The notes: a model not told the origin generated them from the letters alone. Positions 37,570 through 46,703 are shown, numbered from the stretch's first letter. The stretch is 64,000 nucleotides of DNA from Acidobacteria bacterium RIFCSPLOWO2_12_FULL_66_21 (GCA_001767455.1 MELC01000071.1:64503-128502), one strand, 5' to 3'. A program made the numbers and translations.

Positions 37570-37784
37570 ACGTCGGCTTGTGCCCCGCCAAGCTGCCTGG
37601 TGACGGCCTACGACTCGTGGCGGTACACGTCCGGAGAGCCCAAGACCGAACGCCACCCGAGTCAAACGGCACCTCGCCATGGGATTCGCGCTGACGGCCC
37701 CTGCCGCGGACCAGTTCGAGCATGTCACTCGAAGCAGGAAGCGTCGGCCCTTACGCGCTTCGCGGAAGTGGTAGGCTTGCGCGC

Positions 37785-38336
37785 ATGACAGGACGTGAAC
37801 TCGTCGCGCTCGTGGGGGCGAACCCCTCCGTGCTGGCGCTCGTGCTGGGGCTCCCTCCTCTCGTCGCCCTCGCGAGCGGGGTCCTCCATGGACGCGGCAA
37901 TGGCGGCAACGCCCCCTGGAAGTACGTCTACTCCGTCGCGATTTATGCGACCTGCGTCCCGGGGATGCTTGCCGCCGTGCTCACGGCCTACACGATCTTC
38001 ATCAGCCGGGCTGACCTGCTCGACCAGAACGTGCTCGTGTACATCGTTCCGCTCGTCACCATGGCGCTCACGCTCGTCGTCGTGCGGAGTCGGGTCGCCT
38101 TCGACGCCGTTCCGGGCTTCGACAGGCTCTGGGGCCTGATGACGATGATCGCCATGACGTTCATCATCGTGCTGGCGGTCGCCAGGACCCGCATCTTTCT
38201 GTTCTTCGGCGGGTCGATGGCGATGCTCATCGGGCTTTGTGCCTTTGTCTTCGCGCTGCTCAAGTGGGGGGCATACATGGCCTTCCGGGGCTCGCACCAG
38301 CCGAAGATAGAACCGCGCCGCTTCGACGGCGCCTGA
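37785..38336 (+). CDS. Membrane protein, function unknown
   Basis: 183 residues from the ATG at 37785. Five hydrophobic segments: about 12-34 (PSVLALVLGLPPLVALASGV), 48-72, 80-100 (VLVYIVPLVTMALTLVVV), 112-132 (LMTMIAMTFIIVLAVA) and 137-160. The end is basic (SHQPKIEPRRFDGA). No family recognised. It follows the sortilin-like gene by 215 bp without obvious coupling, and a fragment of that gene's end lies directly downstream. Confidence 0.68.
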   Translation: MTGRELVALVGANPSVLALVLGLPPLVALASGVLHGRGNGGNAPWKYVYSVAIYATCVPGMLAAVLTAYTIFISRADLLDQNVLVYIVPLVTMALTLVVVRSRVAFDAVPGFDRLWGLMTMIAMTFIIVLAVARTRIFLFFGGSMAMLIGLCAFVFALLKWGAYMAFRGSHQPKIEPRRFDGA

Positions 38337-38386
38337 TCGCGGATGGCGGGCCGACGGGTGTCCCGTCTGCCGACGTTGGTCCTGAA

Positions 38387-38502
38387 ACGGGCGGCCGGGA
38401 CGGCGTCCGCTACGCCGCCAACCTGATCTCGCGCTTCGGGTATCTGGCCAACGGCGTGTCGAGCGCCGATTTCAGGCCGGCGAACCAGCATGCCGAGGTG
38501 CA
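38387..38502 (+). pseudogene. Short duplicate of the sortilin-like gene's 3' region
   Basis: Encodes GGRDGVRYAANLISRFGYLA and SSADFRPANQHAEVQ, matching the helical tail of the gene at 34357-37569 (GGQDGVRYAAKLISHFGYLA, SNADFRPTNQQAEVQ). About 39 codons only, no start, broken at both ends. It shows that this tail has been duplicated locally. Confidence 0.82.
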
Positions 38503-38535
38503 ATGCCGTGCCCCCGCGAGCTCCCCGGCCCCAAT

Positions 38536-39102
38536 TCAGAAGCGGTAGCCGACGGCCGCCCGGCCCCCGACGACCCAGTCGAGTCCTTCGCCGAACCAGA
38601 GCACGGCCTCGGTCCGGATCATCAGCCGGCTCGAGAGGTCCCACTCCGCGCCGATCCTCCCGTGCAGCAGCCGAATCGTCTCGACGCGCTCGATGTGGCC
38701 GAACGGCGTCTCGGTGAATTCGCTGTGCGCGCGCTGCACCGCCAACCCGCCGCCGGCGAGGAAGTGCGCGCGTGCGTCAGGCGAGGAGCGAAACAGCACG
38801 CTCCCGGTGACGGTGACCTGCGAGAACTCGTGTTGCTCGCGGCCGAACACGTTGGTCACGCGCGCGCGGTGGACGTCAGCGTCGGCGACAAAGCGGGGCG
38901 TCAGGTGAAAGCCGATCCCGCCGCCGAAAACGGGGGCTTTGCCCTGCTCCGAGTCGGCGTGGCCGATGCTGGCGGCGCCGACGTGGCCAAAGACGACGCC
39001 GCGGCGATCCTGCGCCGCCACCGGAGCCGCGTTCGAGAGGCCGGCGAGGATCGCGCCGGTGAGGACGTACCGGGAGAGCTTGCGTCTTCGAAACACCTTC
39101 AT
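38536..39102 (-). CDS. Outer-membrane beta-barrel-like protein
   Basis: 188 residues from the ATG at 39100-39102 (a further ATG at 39121 would add 7). Basic N-terminus and signal peptide (about 10-33, YVLTGAILAGLSNAAPVAAQ). The mature part alternates short polar and hydrophobic strands (VFGGGIGFHLTPRFVADADV, HFLAGGGLAVQRAH, RLMIRTEAVLWFGEG) and ends VGGRAAVGYRF with a terminal Phe, as in outer-membrane barrels of the OmpA/OmpW size class. Function unknown; the barrel call rests on pattern, not on a named family. Confidence 0.72.
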   Translation of the reverse strand: MKVFRRRKLSRYVLTGAILAGLSNAAPVAAQDRRGVVFGHVGAASIGHADSEQGKAPVFGGGIGFHLTPRFVADADVHRARVTNVFGREQHEFSQVTVTGSVLFRSSPDARAHFLAGGGLAVQRAHSEFTETPFGHIERVETIRLLHGRIGAEWDLSSRLMIRTEAVLWFGEGLDWVVGGRAAVGYRF

Positions 39103-39511
39103 GCCTCTCAATGCGAGAACCATCGCGCCGGCGGCTCATGCACTACACAGAACCGCAGGATCGGCTGGGTTGCGGTCCGACGGTCGCAACGCCCAAGCCC
39201 TGCTTGACGCACTCTTGACCTGCGACCGTCTGAGATGGTGGTCGGCCTCAGGCAGGTGGGAGAATCTCAAGCACACGCTGGTGCGCTATGTGTCCCGCGA
39301 AGTGGCGGGTGAGATTTGGCAGGTGTACTCGGTCGAAGGTCCGGCCGTGTGACGCGAGTGTCCCCCGAAGGGGACTTCCGGTATCGGACCCCACCAGATC
39401 CCGGGACGAATACCGGGGATCCGCATTGGCATTCGAATTGCGGGGCTGGGGGTCAGCAGGAGACCCAAACGCGCGCCGCGCGGGCTGCGAGTTCGAGATG
39501 GTCTGAGTCAT
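39103..39511. other. Intergenic stretch without a supported gene
   Basis: About 410 bp with only short unconvincing frames. It has a small GGACCCC/CGGGATCC-type palindromic area near 39390-39420 and no repeat seen elsewhere in the window. Its right end probably held the missing 5' end of the next gene, whose product starts without a signal peptide. Confidence 0.5.
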
Positions 39512-40177
39512 TTGTGGCAGATCTCACTTCCCTGTTGGAATGCCGGCGCAGCGTTCGGCCAGCTGCTTTTCCAGCCGGCGGGCGGCTGCTTCGTGCGCGG
39601 AACGTACGCCGTGTCGTCCAATGGCAGCGTGGCAGGCGCTCTCACGACTGCGCCCCAGGGCGGCGTCATGATGCGCGTCGTGCAGTTCCGGTGGACGCGA
39701 TCGGACAATGCCGACATCGGAGAGGCGTTTGCGGTGATTTCACCTGACGGATCGCGCATGGACGGCCGCTGGTGCCGGCCCGCGAACTGCGATGCGCGTC
39801 AAGGAGCGGCGTGGGCGGCCTTGCGGCAATCGGGATCGTCCGGGCCGCCGGTGGTACCTCCGCCCCCTGCGCCCGCGCCGAACAGCGCCTGTTCCGGCCT
39901 GTCGCAGCTGGTCGGCACGTGGTCGACGAGCGGGTTCGGAGACCTCACGATTGAGAATCCCTCCGGATGCTCGGTCACCGGACGCTACACCGCTTCAGCC
40001 GGCACGATCCGAGGGACCGCGTCGGGCAACGCGATTTCATTCCAGTGGATCGGCAACGGGGAGATGGGCGACGGGCGCATCGTGCTGACCGGCCCTGGCA
40101 CGCTGACCGGCACCTGGTGCCGGCCCGCCGGCTGTAATCTGGCCACAGGTACCGGCTTCACCGGCACGAAGAAGTAG
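39512..40177 (+). CDS. Hypothetical protein with two WCRPAxC repeats, probably 5'-truncated
   Basis: 221 residues from a TTG at 39512. Two homologous beta-rich halves end alike: DGRWCRPANCDARQG (about 85-98) and TGTWCRPAGCNLATG (about 200-214). They are joined by a Pro-rich linker (PPVVPPPPAPAPNSACSG). Each half begins with a strand-turn-strand such as GGCFVRGTYAVSSNGSV or PSGCSVTGRYTASAG. Four regularly placed cysteines per half suggest an exported disulfide-bonded protein, yet no signal peptide is present, so the true 5' end may be lost. It resembles the C-terminal part of the next gene in layout. Function unknown. Confidence 0.6.
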   Translation: MWQISLPCWNAGAAFGQLLFQPAGGCFVRGTYAVSSNGSVAGALTTAPQGGVMMRVVQFRWTRSDNADIGEAFAVISPDGSRMDGRWCRPANCDARQGAAWAALRQSGSSGPPVVPPPPAPAPNSACSGLSQLVGTWSTSGFGDLTIENPSGCSVTGRYTASAGTIRGTASGNAISFQWIGNGEMGDGRIVLTGPGTLTGTWCRPAGCNLATGTGFTGTKK

Positions 40178-40187
40178 AGCCGCAGCC

Positions 40188-41216
40188 ATGCCATTGGGAA
40201 TCGCGCTCGTCGTACTCTCGGCCGGCCTTGTTGTGGCGCAGGCCGGCACGCAATCCCTGGAGCGCGCCGAAGCGCTCGTCACGCGCGGCCGCGAGCTCTC
40301 GCACAACTACGGGCATCATGCGGCGCGGCAGTTGATCAAGGCCTATCAGGCGCAGTCGATTGCGGCCGCGGCCGCGCAGAAGCTCAATCCGCAGAGCGAC
40401 ACGTCGCAGCTGCTGACGAAGATCGCCGCCGGCATCGGCGTCGGCCTCTTCATGAATGCCTACAGCCGGTTCGAGGAATCCGAAGCGGATCGCTACGGCG
40501 CGCACATGCTTTACAACGCGGGGTACAACCCGACCGGCATGACCTCGTTCCTGCTCAAGATGTACCGGCAGCAGCCGCGGCAGCCGATCAAGTTCCTGAG
40601 CACGCATCCGCCGCTGCCCGATCGCGTCGATCAGCTTGCCGAGTACCTCGAGGCGTTTCCCCTGGATCAGGAGCTCGCGGTCGACAGTGAGACGTTTCAG
40701 AAGATCGTCGTGGCGCGCTTCGGCAATTCGACGTCGGCCGCGCCGTCCGCCGGTCTCGCCCTGCTGCCGCCGATGCCCACCGCGTCGTCGCCCTCATCGG
40801 CTCCGCCCGCGCCTGCGGCTCCTGCGCCGGCCGCTGCTCCGCCTCCGCCGGTCGCGCCGTCCAGCGGAACCATCACCGGCACGTTCGGGCCAGGCGGCGA
40901 CATCGAGGTGACGTTTGCGGAGGAGAACGGCGAGGTGATCGGCCGCGTGTCGAAGCCGCCGGCGTCGGGCGTGGTGCAGCCGCAGTTCACCATCTTCCGC
41001 GGGTCCGCGCGCGGCGATCAGATCGAAGGCCAGTGGATGACGCTGCCATCGCCGCTCTGCCCCGCGGCGGCCCCGCGCGCGCACGCCGCCCGGCTGAAGA
41101 GGGAACCCGGCGGCGGCTTGACCCTCGTCATCATGGAGTCGGAACTCGACACGCGTACCTGCGTATGGGGCGAGGCACTCCGATCCAACGCATACACCTG
41201 GTCGATCGTTCGATGA
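40188..41216 (+). CDS. M48-like metallopeptidase relative with damaged zinc site, fused to a C-terminal domain
   Basis: 342 residues. Residues 30-170 match M48 proteases downstream of the active site: RELSHNYGHHAARQLIKAY, FMNAYSRFEESEADRYGAHM (the ESEAD glutamate is the third zinc ligand), LYNAGYNPTGM and FLSTHPPLPDRVDQL. The motif expected to be HELSH reads RELSH (35-39), so the first ligand is lost; the usual N-terminal half (about 100 residues) is replaced by a signal-like stretch (about 2-20). After a Pro/Ala linker (190-225) there is a beta-rich domain (SGTITGTFGPGGDIEVTFAE). Probably inactive. ATGA overlap with a further, truncated reading frame. Confidence 0.72.
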   Translation: MPLGIALVVLSAGLVVAQAGTQSLERAEALVTRGRELSHNYGHHAARQLIKAYQAQSIAAAAAQKLNPQSDTSQLLTKIAAGIGVGLFMNAYSRFEESEADRYGAHMLYNAGYNPTGMTSFLLKMYRQQPRQPIKFLSTHPPLPDRVDQLAEYLEAFPLDQELAVDSETFQKIVVARFGNSTSAAPSAGLALLPPMPTASSPSSAPPAPAAPAPAAAPPPPVAPSSGTITGTFGPGGDIEVTFAEENGEVIGRVSKPPASGVVQPQFTIFRGSARGDQIEGQWMTLPSPLCPAAAPRAHAARLKREPGGGLTLVIMESELDTRTCVWGEALRSNAYTWSIVR

Positions 41217-41227
41217 GGAGGCTGCCG

Positions 41228-41433
41228 ATGCGGCTGCTCGTGACAACGTTTGCGGTGATCCTCTCGGCGACTGTGCCGGCGCAGGCCCAGACAGGCGGCG
41301 AGAAGCTTCCTGACTTCGAGAATGCCGAGGCCGCCCGGGCGTACCTCAACACGTTGCGGCAGATGGTCGACAAGGGTGACGGCTCACTGGCGGGAACGCG
41401 CGTCAGGCTCGTGCAGAACGACAACACGGCAGC
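41228..41433 (+). pseudogene. Truncated gene for an exported protein
   Basis: The ATG at 41228 has GAGGAGG 8 bp upstream. It encodes a clean signal peptide (MRLLVTTFAVILSATVPAQA) and about 50 residues (GEKLPDFENAEAARAYLNTL), after which the frame runs antisense into the arginase-family gene without any natural end until 41749. The 5' end is therefore a real gene start cut off by a rearrangement. Another in-frame ATG at 41213 overlaps the previous stop. Confidence 0.65.
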
Positions 41434-42225
41434 TCACCGCATCAGGCCGATGAGCTCCTTCACGAACTTCGCGGCGACGCGCGCCGTGAGGTCGCGCAGG
41501 TCGTTCCGGGGGTTGTATTCGACGACATCGGCGCCGACGACAGGTGCGCGGAGAGCGGACAGCGCGTCGAGCACGTCGCGTACGGCCAGGCCGCCGGGCT
41601 CCGGATGCGAGAGGCCGGGCGCCAGCATCGGCTCGAGCACGTCGAGATCGAGCGACACATATAGAGGTCCGCGCAGACTCGAGAGGACCGGGATGGCGTC
41701 CCGCCACCGCCCGGCGCCGAAGATCTCCGACCCGAACCGCTCCGCCTGACCGCGCTGATGCGGCGTCAGCGTCCGGATCCCGATCTGAATCAGGCGCGCG
41801 GCCAGCCGCTCCTCCATGACGCGCGCGAACGGACAGGCGTGCGAGAACCGGTCCCCTTCGAACTCGTCGTACAGATCGCCGTGCGCATCGAAGTGCACGA
41901 CCGTCAGCGCATCCCGGTCGTGGAACGCCCGCACGATGGGATAGGTGATCGAATGATCGCCGCCCAGCAGCAGCGGCGAGCCGCCGGTGCCGACAATGGC
42001 GCGAACGCCGTCCTCGATCGCCTTCCGGGCGTCCGCCGGATCGCCGGGCAGCGCGAGGTCACCGGCATCCACCGACACGTCGGCCGCCAGCACGTCGTCG
42101 CCGCGCTCGTTGAACGAATTGCTCGAGGCAGACCGCAGCGCGGCGCGAATGCGCGGCGGCGCGTCAGCCGCGCCGCGCTGGAATGACGACGACCGGTCCC
42201 ACGGAATGCCGAGGAGCGTGATCAT
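41434..42225 (-). CDS. Arginase/agmatinase-family ureohydrolase
   Basis: 263 residues. All six Mn ligands of the family are present: His91 in GGDHS, Asp113/His115/Asp117 in DAHGD, and Asp193/Asp195 in SLDLDVLEP. The substrate loop after DAHGD and the EYNPRND near the end (about 240) are typical. It could hydrolyse arginine, agmatine, guanidinobutyrate or formiminoglutamate; the SHPEPGG loop leans to arginase or formimidoylglutamase over SpeB, but this is not decisive. It faces a truncated gene on the plus strand, with its stop next to the break. The upstream carboxypeptidase gene ends 54 bp away on the same strand. Confidence 0.9.
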   Translation of the reverse strand: MITLLGIPWDRSSSFQRGAADAPPRIRAALRSASSNSFNERGDDVLAADVSVDAGDLALPGDPADARKAIEDGVRAIVGTGGSPLLLGGDHSITYPIVRAFHDRDALTVVHFDAHGDLYDEFEGDRFSHACPFARVMEERLAARLIQIGIRTLTPHQRGQAERFGSEIFGAGRWRDAIPVLSSLRGPLYVSLDLDVLEPMLAPGLSHPEPGGLAVRDVLDALSALRAPVVGADVVEYNPRNDLRDLTARVAAKFVKELIGLMR

Positions 42226-42279
42226 GTCGGCGCGAGACCATCACGATTGCCGCGAGCGCTTCCAGGCCTTCAGGTCGCG

Positions 42280-44100
42280 TCAGCCGCCGGTCCCGGCCGG
42301 CTTCACCGAGACCTTCGCCACCGCCTTGCCTCCCTTGAGGCTGTCGTAGGTGACCGTCATGTCGCCGCCGCCCCGCACGAGATATTCGATCGTCCGCGTG
42401 GAACGCCCCGCGTGTCCCGTCCGGATGAGGATCCGCTTCGGATCCGGCTGGTCGATCAGCTCCGTCGCGCCCGGACGGAACTTGTTCGCCACCCAGCCCG
42501 CCGACAGCACCTCGATCCCCTTGCCTTCGACGAGCAGCAGGTCCGGACGAACGACGTTGTTCGCGGCCGCCTTCGCGAGGATTGTCGGCGTGACCTTCTC
42601 GTTGACGAAATCCACACGGACGCGGTACACGCCGCCGCCAACCGCTTCGACGCTGGTCGCACCGCTCTTCATGAGCGGCATCTCGTCAGCCTGGTAGAGC
42701 GAAAACGCCATGTTGCGGTGGCACAGCTCCTCGTTCATGAAGCGCGGGGGGACGCGCCCCTGCAGCTTCTTCCATCCGCCCATCTCCACCTTGCCGAACT
42801 GCGGATGGTCGAACGCCTTCCAGTCGATGAACTGATCGCCGAACTCGAGGTGGTCGTCGAAGTAGTACTGCGCGACTCGGTTGGTGATCGGGCTGTTCGG
42901 GTCGCGCTGCTGCTGCTGGAGCTCCGGGCTGTTGAAGTACTGGTTGCCGTTCCACAGCTCGTTGGAGAACGACAGCATGCCCAGACCGTCGTTCGTCCAG
43001 TCGATGAAGCCGCCGTGAACGGTGTAGAGGCCGCTCCAGATCACCAGGTAGCGGTAGTACGGGAGCATCCGCTCCCCCTGGCGTCCCAGCTCGTCGTACA
43101 CCATGACGTCCGCGCCGGGGTACTCGCCCTGCCACTCGGCGCCGGGTCCGCGCAGGATCATGCCGCCGTTGTTGTGGTACGACTGGACCCCCGCGATGTT
43201 CGGCCGCGACATCAGAAAATCGTTGACCGCCTTCGCCTCGGGCAGCTGGAACGGATAGTCCATGGCGCCTCCCTGGATGTAGTTCGGCTGCCAGTTGGAC
43301 GCCCAGTTGCGGTTGCCGTCGTACGCACCCACGGGATCCTCGTTCACGCGGCCGTCGTTGTCGTTGTCGGCCCCTTCGCTGCCGAGCAGGATGTAGTCGC
43401 CGGTCTGCCCCGGCGGCACCGGCTCCAGGATCCGGGGATCCTGCGCGTTCTTCCGGAGGGTTCCCTCGCCGGGAACGTACTTGCGGATCTGTTCGATGAC
43501 CCCGTTGCCGTTCAGATCGTCGTCGCCATCCTCATCGGCGACGCCGTCGTTGTCGTCGTCCACCGGCACGTGCCCGGTGCGCGAGCCCGCGCCGGTCCCT
43601 TTGAGGAAGTAATCGCGGCCGTCGGGATTGACCGTCGGGACGACATAGAACACGCGCTCGTTCACGAGCTTCGTGATCTGGTCGATGCGCCCGTAGTTCT
43701 CCATCAGGTACCAGAGGGTGTAGAGCGCGACCTCGCCCCCCTGGATCTCGTTGCCGTGGACGTTGGCCTCGATGTACATCGCGGGCTTGGCTGTCTCGGC
43801 GCCGGTCTCCGGGTTGTTGACCGTCATCAGGATGAGGTCGCGGCCGTCGTGGCTCTTGCCGAGCGACGAGAGCTTGAGAAGTTTCGGCCAGGCTTTCTCC
43901 AGCTTCTCGAAGTCGGCTTTCAGCTCCGCGACGTCGTGCCACCGGTTGAAGTCGAGGCGGACCTTGAACTGCGGATCGGATCCGGATTGCGTGGGCGGAA
44001 TCGCCGCGCGTGAGGGCTGCTGCGCGCCCATCGAGACGGGAACGATGACGAGCGCGGCCGCGAACGCCAGCCGCGCGGCTATCGAGCATGGATTACGCAT
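42280..44100 (-). CDS. Secreted M14-family zinc carboxypeptidase
   Basis: 606 residues with signal peptide (about 8-26). The peptidase domain (about 45-420) has the zinc pair His115-x-x-Glu118 in ANVHGNE, a later His in QSYHNNGG (about 309), and a Glu in SFSNELWNG that may be the general base. Between them are acidic repeats DDDNDGVADEDGDDD and DNDNDGRVNEDP like thrombospondin type 3 calcium loops. The C-terminal about 100 residues are a beta domain (GGGDMTVTYDSLKGGKAVAK). It removes C-terminal amino acids from external peptides. A second, degenerate family member lies 72 bp upstream on the same strand. Confidence 0.92.
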   Translation of the reverse strand: MRNPCSIAARLAFAAALVIVPVSMGAQQPSRAAIPPTQSGSDPQFKVRLDFNRWHDVAELKADFEKLEKAWPKLLKLSSLGKSHDGRDLILMTVNNPETGAETAKPAMYIEANVHGNEIQGGEVALYTLWYLMENYGRIDQITKLVNERVFYVVPTVNPDGRDYFLKGTGAGSRTGHVPVDDDNDGVADEDGDDDLNGNGVIEQIRKYVPGEGTLRKNAQDPRILEPVPPGQTGDYILLGSEGADNDNDGRVNEDPVGAYDGNRNWASNWQPNYIQGGAMDYPFQLPEAKAVNDFLMSRPNIAGVQSYHNNGGMILRGPGAEWQGEYPGADVMVYDELGRQGERMLPYYRYLVIWSGLYTVHGGFIDWTNDGLGMLSFSNELWNGNQYFNSPELQQQQRDPNSPITNRVAQYYFDDHLEFGDQFIDWKAFDHPQFGKVEMGGWKKLQGRVPPRFMNEELCHRNMAFSLYQADEMPLMKSGATSVEAVGGGVYRVRVDFVNEKVTPTILAKAAANNVVRPDLLLVEGKGIEVLSAGWVANKFRPGATELIDQPDPKRILIRTGHAGRSTRTIEYLVRGGGDMTVTYDSLKGGKAVAKVSVKPAGTGG

Positions 44101-44135
44101 GAGTTGAATCCTTCGTCTTATGGCCTACATTCAGC

Positions 44136-44165
44136 ATTCGGCCGTTCGGCCGTTCGGCCGTTCGG
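44136..44165. repeat. TTCGGCCG octamer tandem repeat
   Basis: Nearly four TTCGGCCG units in the 72-bp gap between the two M14 genes. It is of the same style as the heptamer arrays elsewhere and is self-complementary (CGGCCG), so it could form a small cruciform or hairpin. Confidence 0.7.
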
Positions 44166-44172
44166 CATTGAC

Positions 44173-46137
44173 TCATTTCAACGTCAGTGTTGCCGTCGCC
44201 GACCCCGCCTTCTGCGCCACCGCCTTCAGCGTGACCGTCGCTCCCGGCGTGCCCTTGACGATCCATTCGTAGGTCTGCCGGCGTCCGGTGCCGGCGAGGG
44301 ACGGGAAGAAGTTGGTCTTCGGCGAGCCCGACACGATCGCGGCGGGGTCCACCCCGAGCTGCACCATCGTCGGCGCCACCGCTCGCGCGCGGACACCCTG
44401 TGCCATCGACGTCGGGAGGAATCCGCTGTTCTCGACTTCCGCCTTGATCCGGTAGAGGCCGCCGCCGAGGCTCTTCACGCTCGTGTCCGCGATGGCGACC
44501 TTCGGCAGCAGCGATGCGAGATACGTGGTGAATTCCGTGTGCGACTTGCCGAGGTCGGCGATCTTCGACGCGTCGGGATTGCTCAGCGCGTACGGACGAA
44601 ATCCGCCGATCTCCACGTCCCCCAGCGTCGGGTGCTTGTACGGCTGCCAGTTGATGAAGCCGTCCACCTTGGCCGCATCCATCCAGCGCGTGAGCCGGAG
44701 ATCGAAGGCCGCGGTTCCGGATTCGGCCGCGTCGCCGCCCGGTGCCGCTCCGCCCGGACCGCCCAGTCCACGTCCGCCCGGCACACCCCCGCCTTGAGCG
44801 CCCCGGCCACCCGTAGCAGCTTGAGCACCCGTTGCATCTTGAGCACCCTGCGCACCCTGAGCGATTCCCCACCCCGGCGTCGAGAACGACGGCACGCCGA
44901 ACTGGTAGTAGCCGTACTCGAAGAACGCGCCGCCCGGGATGCGGGTCGCCGGTGTGGCGCGAATCCCGGTGAGCTGTCGGTACTTGTCACTGATCGTGCG
45001 GAAGTACTCGGCATCGGCCGGCGCAACGGTCGTCGCGGGCGGTGTGGCTCCCCGCCCGCCGCCGCGGCCCGCAGGCGCCGCACCGCGACCGGCGTCGTCG
45101 CCGCCGCCGAAGCCGCGACCGCGGCCGAAGGAGAACTGTTGCGACTGCTGGAAGCGGCCGACCGTGCGTGCGCCCTCGACGCTCTGGTTCGCAAACGCAA
45201 TCAGATCGACGACGGACGCCGGGGCGTGCGCGCCCGTGCGTGTCGGCGGCGACACGAGGTTGTCGCTCTCGCCGAAGGTGAGGATCGCGGCAATATTGCG
45301 CCGGGCCAGCACGTAGTCGAGGATCCCGCGCACTTCCGGCTCGCTGGCCATGTGCGGACCCGCATCGGGCGTGTAGTACGGATACTGGTGCTGGAAGTTG
45401 CGGTTCAGATCGACGCCGCCCGCGGGATCCTCGTTGATGAAGCCGTCGCTGTCGTTGTCGGTGCCTTCCCAGAAGATCGAGTACCCGCCGGCCTCCCCTT
45501 TTGCGGCGTCCGCGCGGCGCATCAGGCGCGGATCGTCAGGGTGAATCATGTAGGGCCCTTTCGGGTCCTTCACGCGCATCATCGAGATGACGCCGTCCTT
45601 GTTCAGATCCTCGGGGCCGTCTTCGTCGAGCCGGCCGTCGTTGTCGCTGTCGAACTTCGCGGCGTTGGTCTTGCGGGCCGACTTCACCGCGCCGAACATC
45701 GCCTCGGCGCCGTCGGGATTCGCGCGCGGAATCACGTAGAACACGTGGCCGTCGAGGCGTTCCTTGATCGTGGGGCTCGAGGCGTACCCGGTGAGGAGCT
45801 GGTCGGCGACGTAGAGCGCCAGCGCGCTCCCGATCACCTGGTCCCCTTCGAAGTTGGCGGCGATCAAGAGCGCGGGGCGCTCGCGGACCGGGCGCCCGTC
45901 GGGGTTGGCGATCTCCAGCGCCCACACCGACCGCCCCTCGCGCGACTTGGCCACTTCGACCAGCTTCGCGAGCTTCGCATGCGTCTTCGCCAGGTCGCGC
46001 AGCGCGGCGGTCATCTCGTCGTAGGTCTGGTATCTGGTGTAATCGGCGGCCGCGAGCGGTGAATAACTCCCGCCCGCAATGAATGCAGCGCCCACGGCGG
46101 CCACACACGCCGCGCGGAGAAATGCCTGAGTGGTCAC
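44173..46137 (-). CDS. M14-family paralog lacking the zinc ligands (predicted pseudoenzyme)
   Basis: 654 residues with signal peptide (about 5-31). It aligns with the downstream carboxypeptidase along its length: LEIANPDGRPVRERPALLIA, FYVIPRANPDGAEAMFG, calcium-loop type DSDNDGRLDEDGPED and DNDSDGFINEDP, and GVDLNRNF. But the zinc motif HxxE is FEGDQ (Glu97 and Gln100 in place of His and Glu), and the second His region reads LTFGESDN. It also carries Gly/Arg-rich low-complexity inserts (about 360-400 and 440-475). Such M14 relatives without metal may bind peptides or regulate. Start at ATG 46135-46137, with AGGAGG upstream. Confidence 0.85.
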   Translation of the reverse strand: MTTQAFLRAACVAAVGAAFIAGGSYSPLAAADYTRYQTYDEMTAALRDLAKTHAKLAKLVEVAKSREGRSVWALEIANPDGRPVRERPALLIAANFEGDQVIGSALALYVADQLLTGYASSPTIKERLDGHVFYVIPRANPDGAEAMFGAVKSARKTNAAKFDSDNDGRLDEDGPEDLNKDGVISMMRVKDPKGPYMIHPDDPRLMRRADAAKGEAGGYSIFWEGTDNDSDGFINEDPAGGVDLNRNFQHQYPYYTPDAGPHMASEPEVRGILDYVLARRNIAAILTFGESDNLVSPPTRTGAHAPASVVDLIAFANQSVEGARTVGRFQQSQQFSFGRGRGFGGGDDAGRGAAPAGRGGGRGATPPATTVAPADAEYFRTISDKYRQLTGIRATPATRIPGGAFFEYGYYQFGVPSFSTPGWGIAQGAQGAQDATGAQAATGGRGAQGGGVPGGRGLGGPGGAAPGGDAAESGTAAFDLRLTRWMDAAKVDGFINWQPYKHPTLGDVEIGGFRPYALSNPDASKIADLGKSHTEFTTYLASLLPKVAIADTSVKSLGGGLYRIKAEVENSGFLPTSMAQGVRARAVAPTMVQLGVDPAAIVSGSPKTNFFPSLAGTGRRQTYEWIVKGTPGATVTLKAVAQKAGSATATLTLK

Positions 46138-46165
46138 AACGTCCTCCTGACTTGTCGGATGGACG

Positions 46166-46612
46166 TTACGGTATCACGGTGGAGCCCTCCGCGACGAAGT
46201 CCACGGAGCTCCCCCCCGCCCCGCTAATGCTTCCAATCGTCGTGCCTAGCTGGCCGAAGGTATTGCGGCCCCAGCACTTGGCGGTGCCGTCCGAAAGCAC
46301 CGCACACGAGTATTGCGTGCCGGCGCTGACCGCAACCGCATTGGTCAGGCCGCCGACCGTCACCAACGTCGTGCGGGTCGTCGTGCTCCCGTCGCCGAGT
46401 TCACCGTACTGGTTGTAGCCCCAGCACTGGACCGTGCCGTTCGAGAGCACGGCGCACGTGTGCAGGTACGTGCTGTCGATCGCCGCTTGCGCGGCGGCGG
46501 CGCGGGCGCTCCCCGCAACCGGCGTGAAACCCACCAACGCCGTCAGCACGATCCAGAACCGCCTCGAGCGCTCCCGCGAAGTGTCAGCAGCACGTGTCTC
46601 ATTGCATCTCAT
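46166..46612 (-). CDS. Short RCC1-repeat protein
   Basis: 148 residues from the ATG at 46612, preceded by GGGAG. Signal-like helix (about 18-40, [19 protein letters not shown]). One and a half to two RCC1 repeats: [20 protein letters not shown], then [23 protein letters not shown]1 propellers normally have about seven repeats, so this is either the stub of a longer gene or a miniature form. The 3' end contains the core of a dispersed repeat (CCCCGCTAATGCTTCC, 46217-46241), which suggests truncation by recombination at that site. Confidence 0.75.
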   Translation of the reverse strand: MRCNETRAADTSRERSRRFWIVLTALVGFTPVAGSARAAAAQAAIDSTYLHTCAVLSNGTVQCWGYNQYGELGDGSTTTRTTLVTVGGLTNAVAVSAGTQYSCAVLSDGTAKCWGRNTFGQLGTTIGSISGAGGSSVDFVAEGSTVIP

Positions 46613-46703
46613 CAAATTCTCCCTTCAGAGGCGGGTTCAGCCCACCGAGCGCACGCAGCGTATCGACGAGGCATGAACCAACCCTGAAGGGATGCGTCGT
46701 GTT

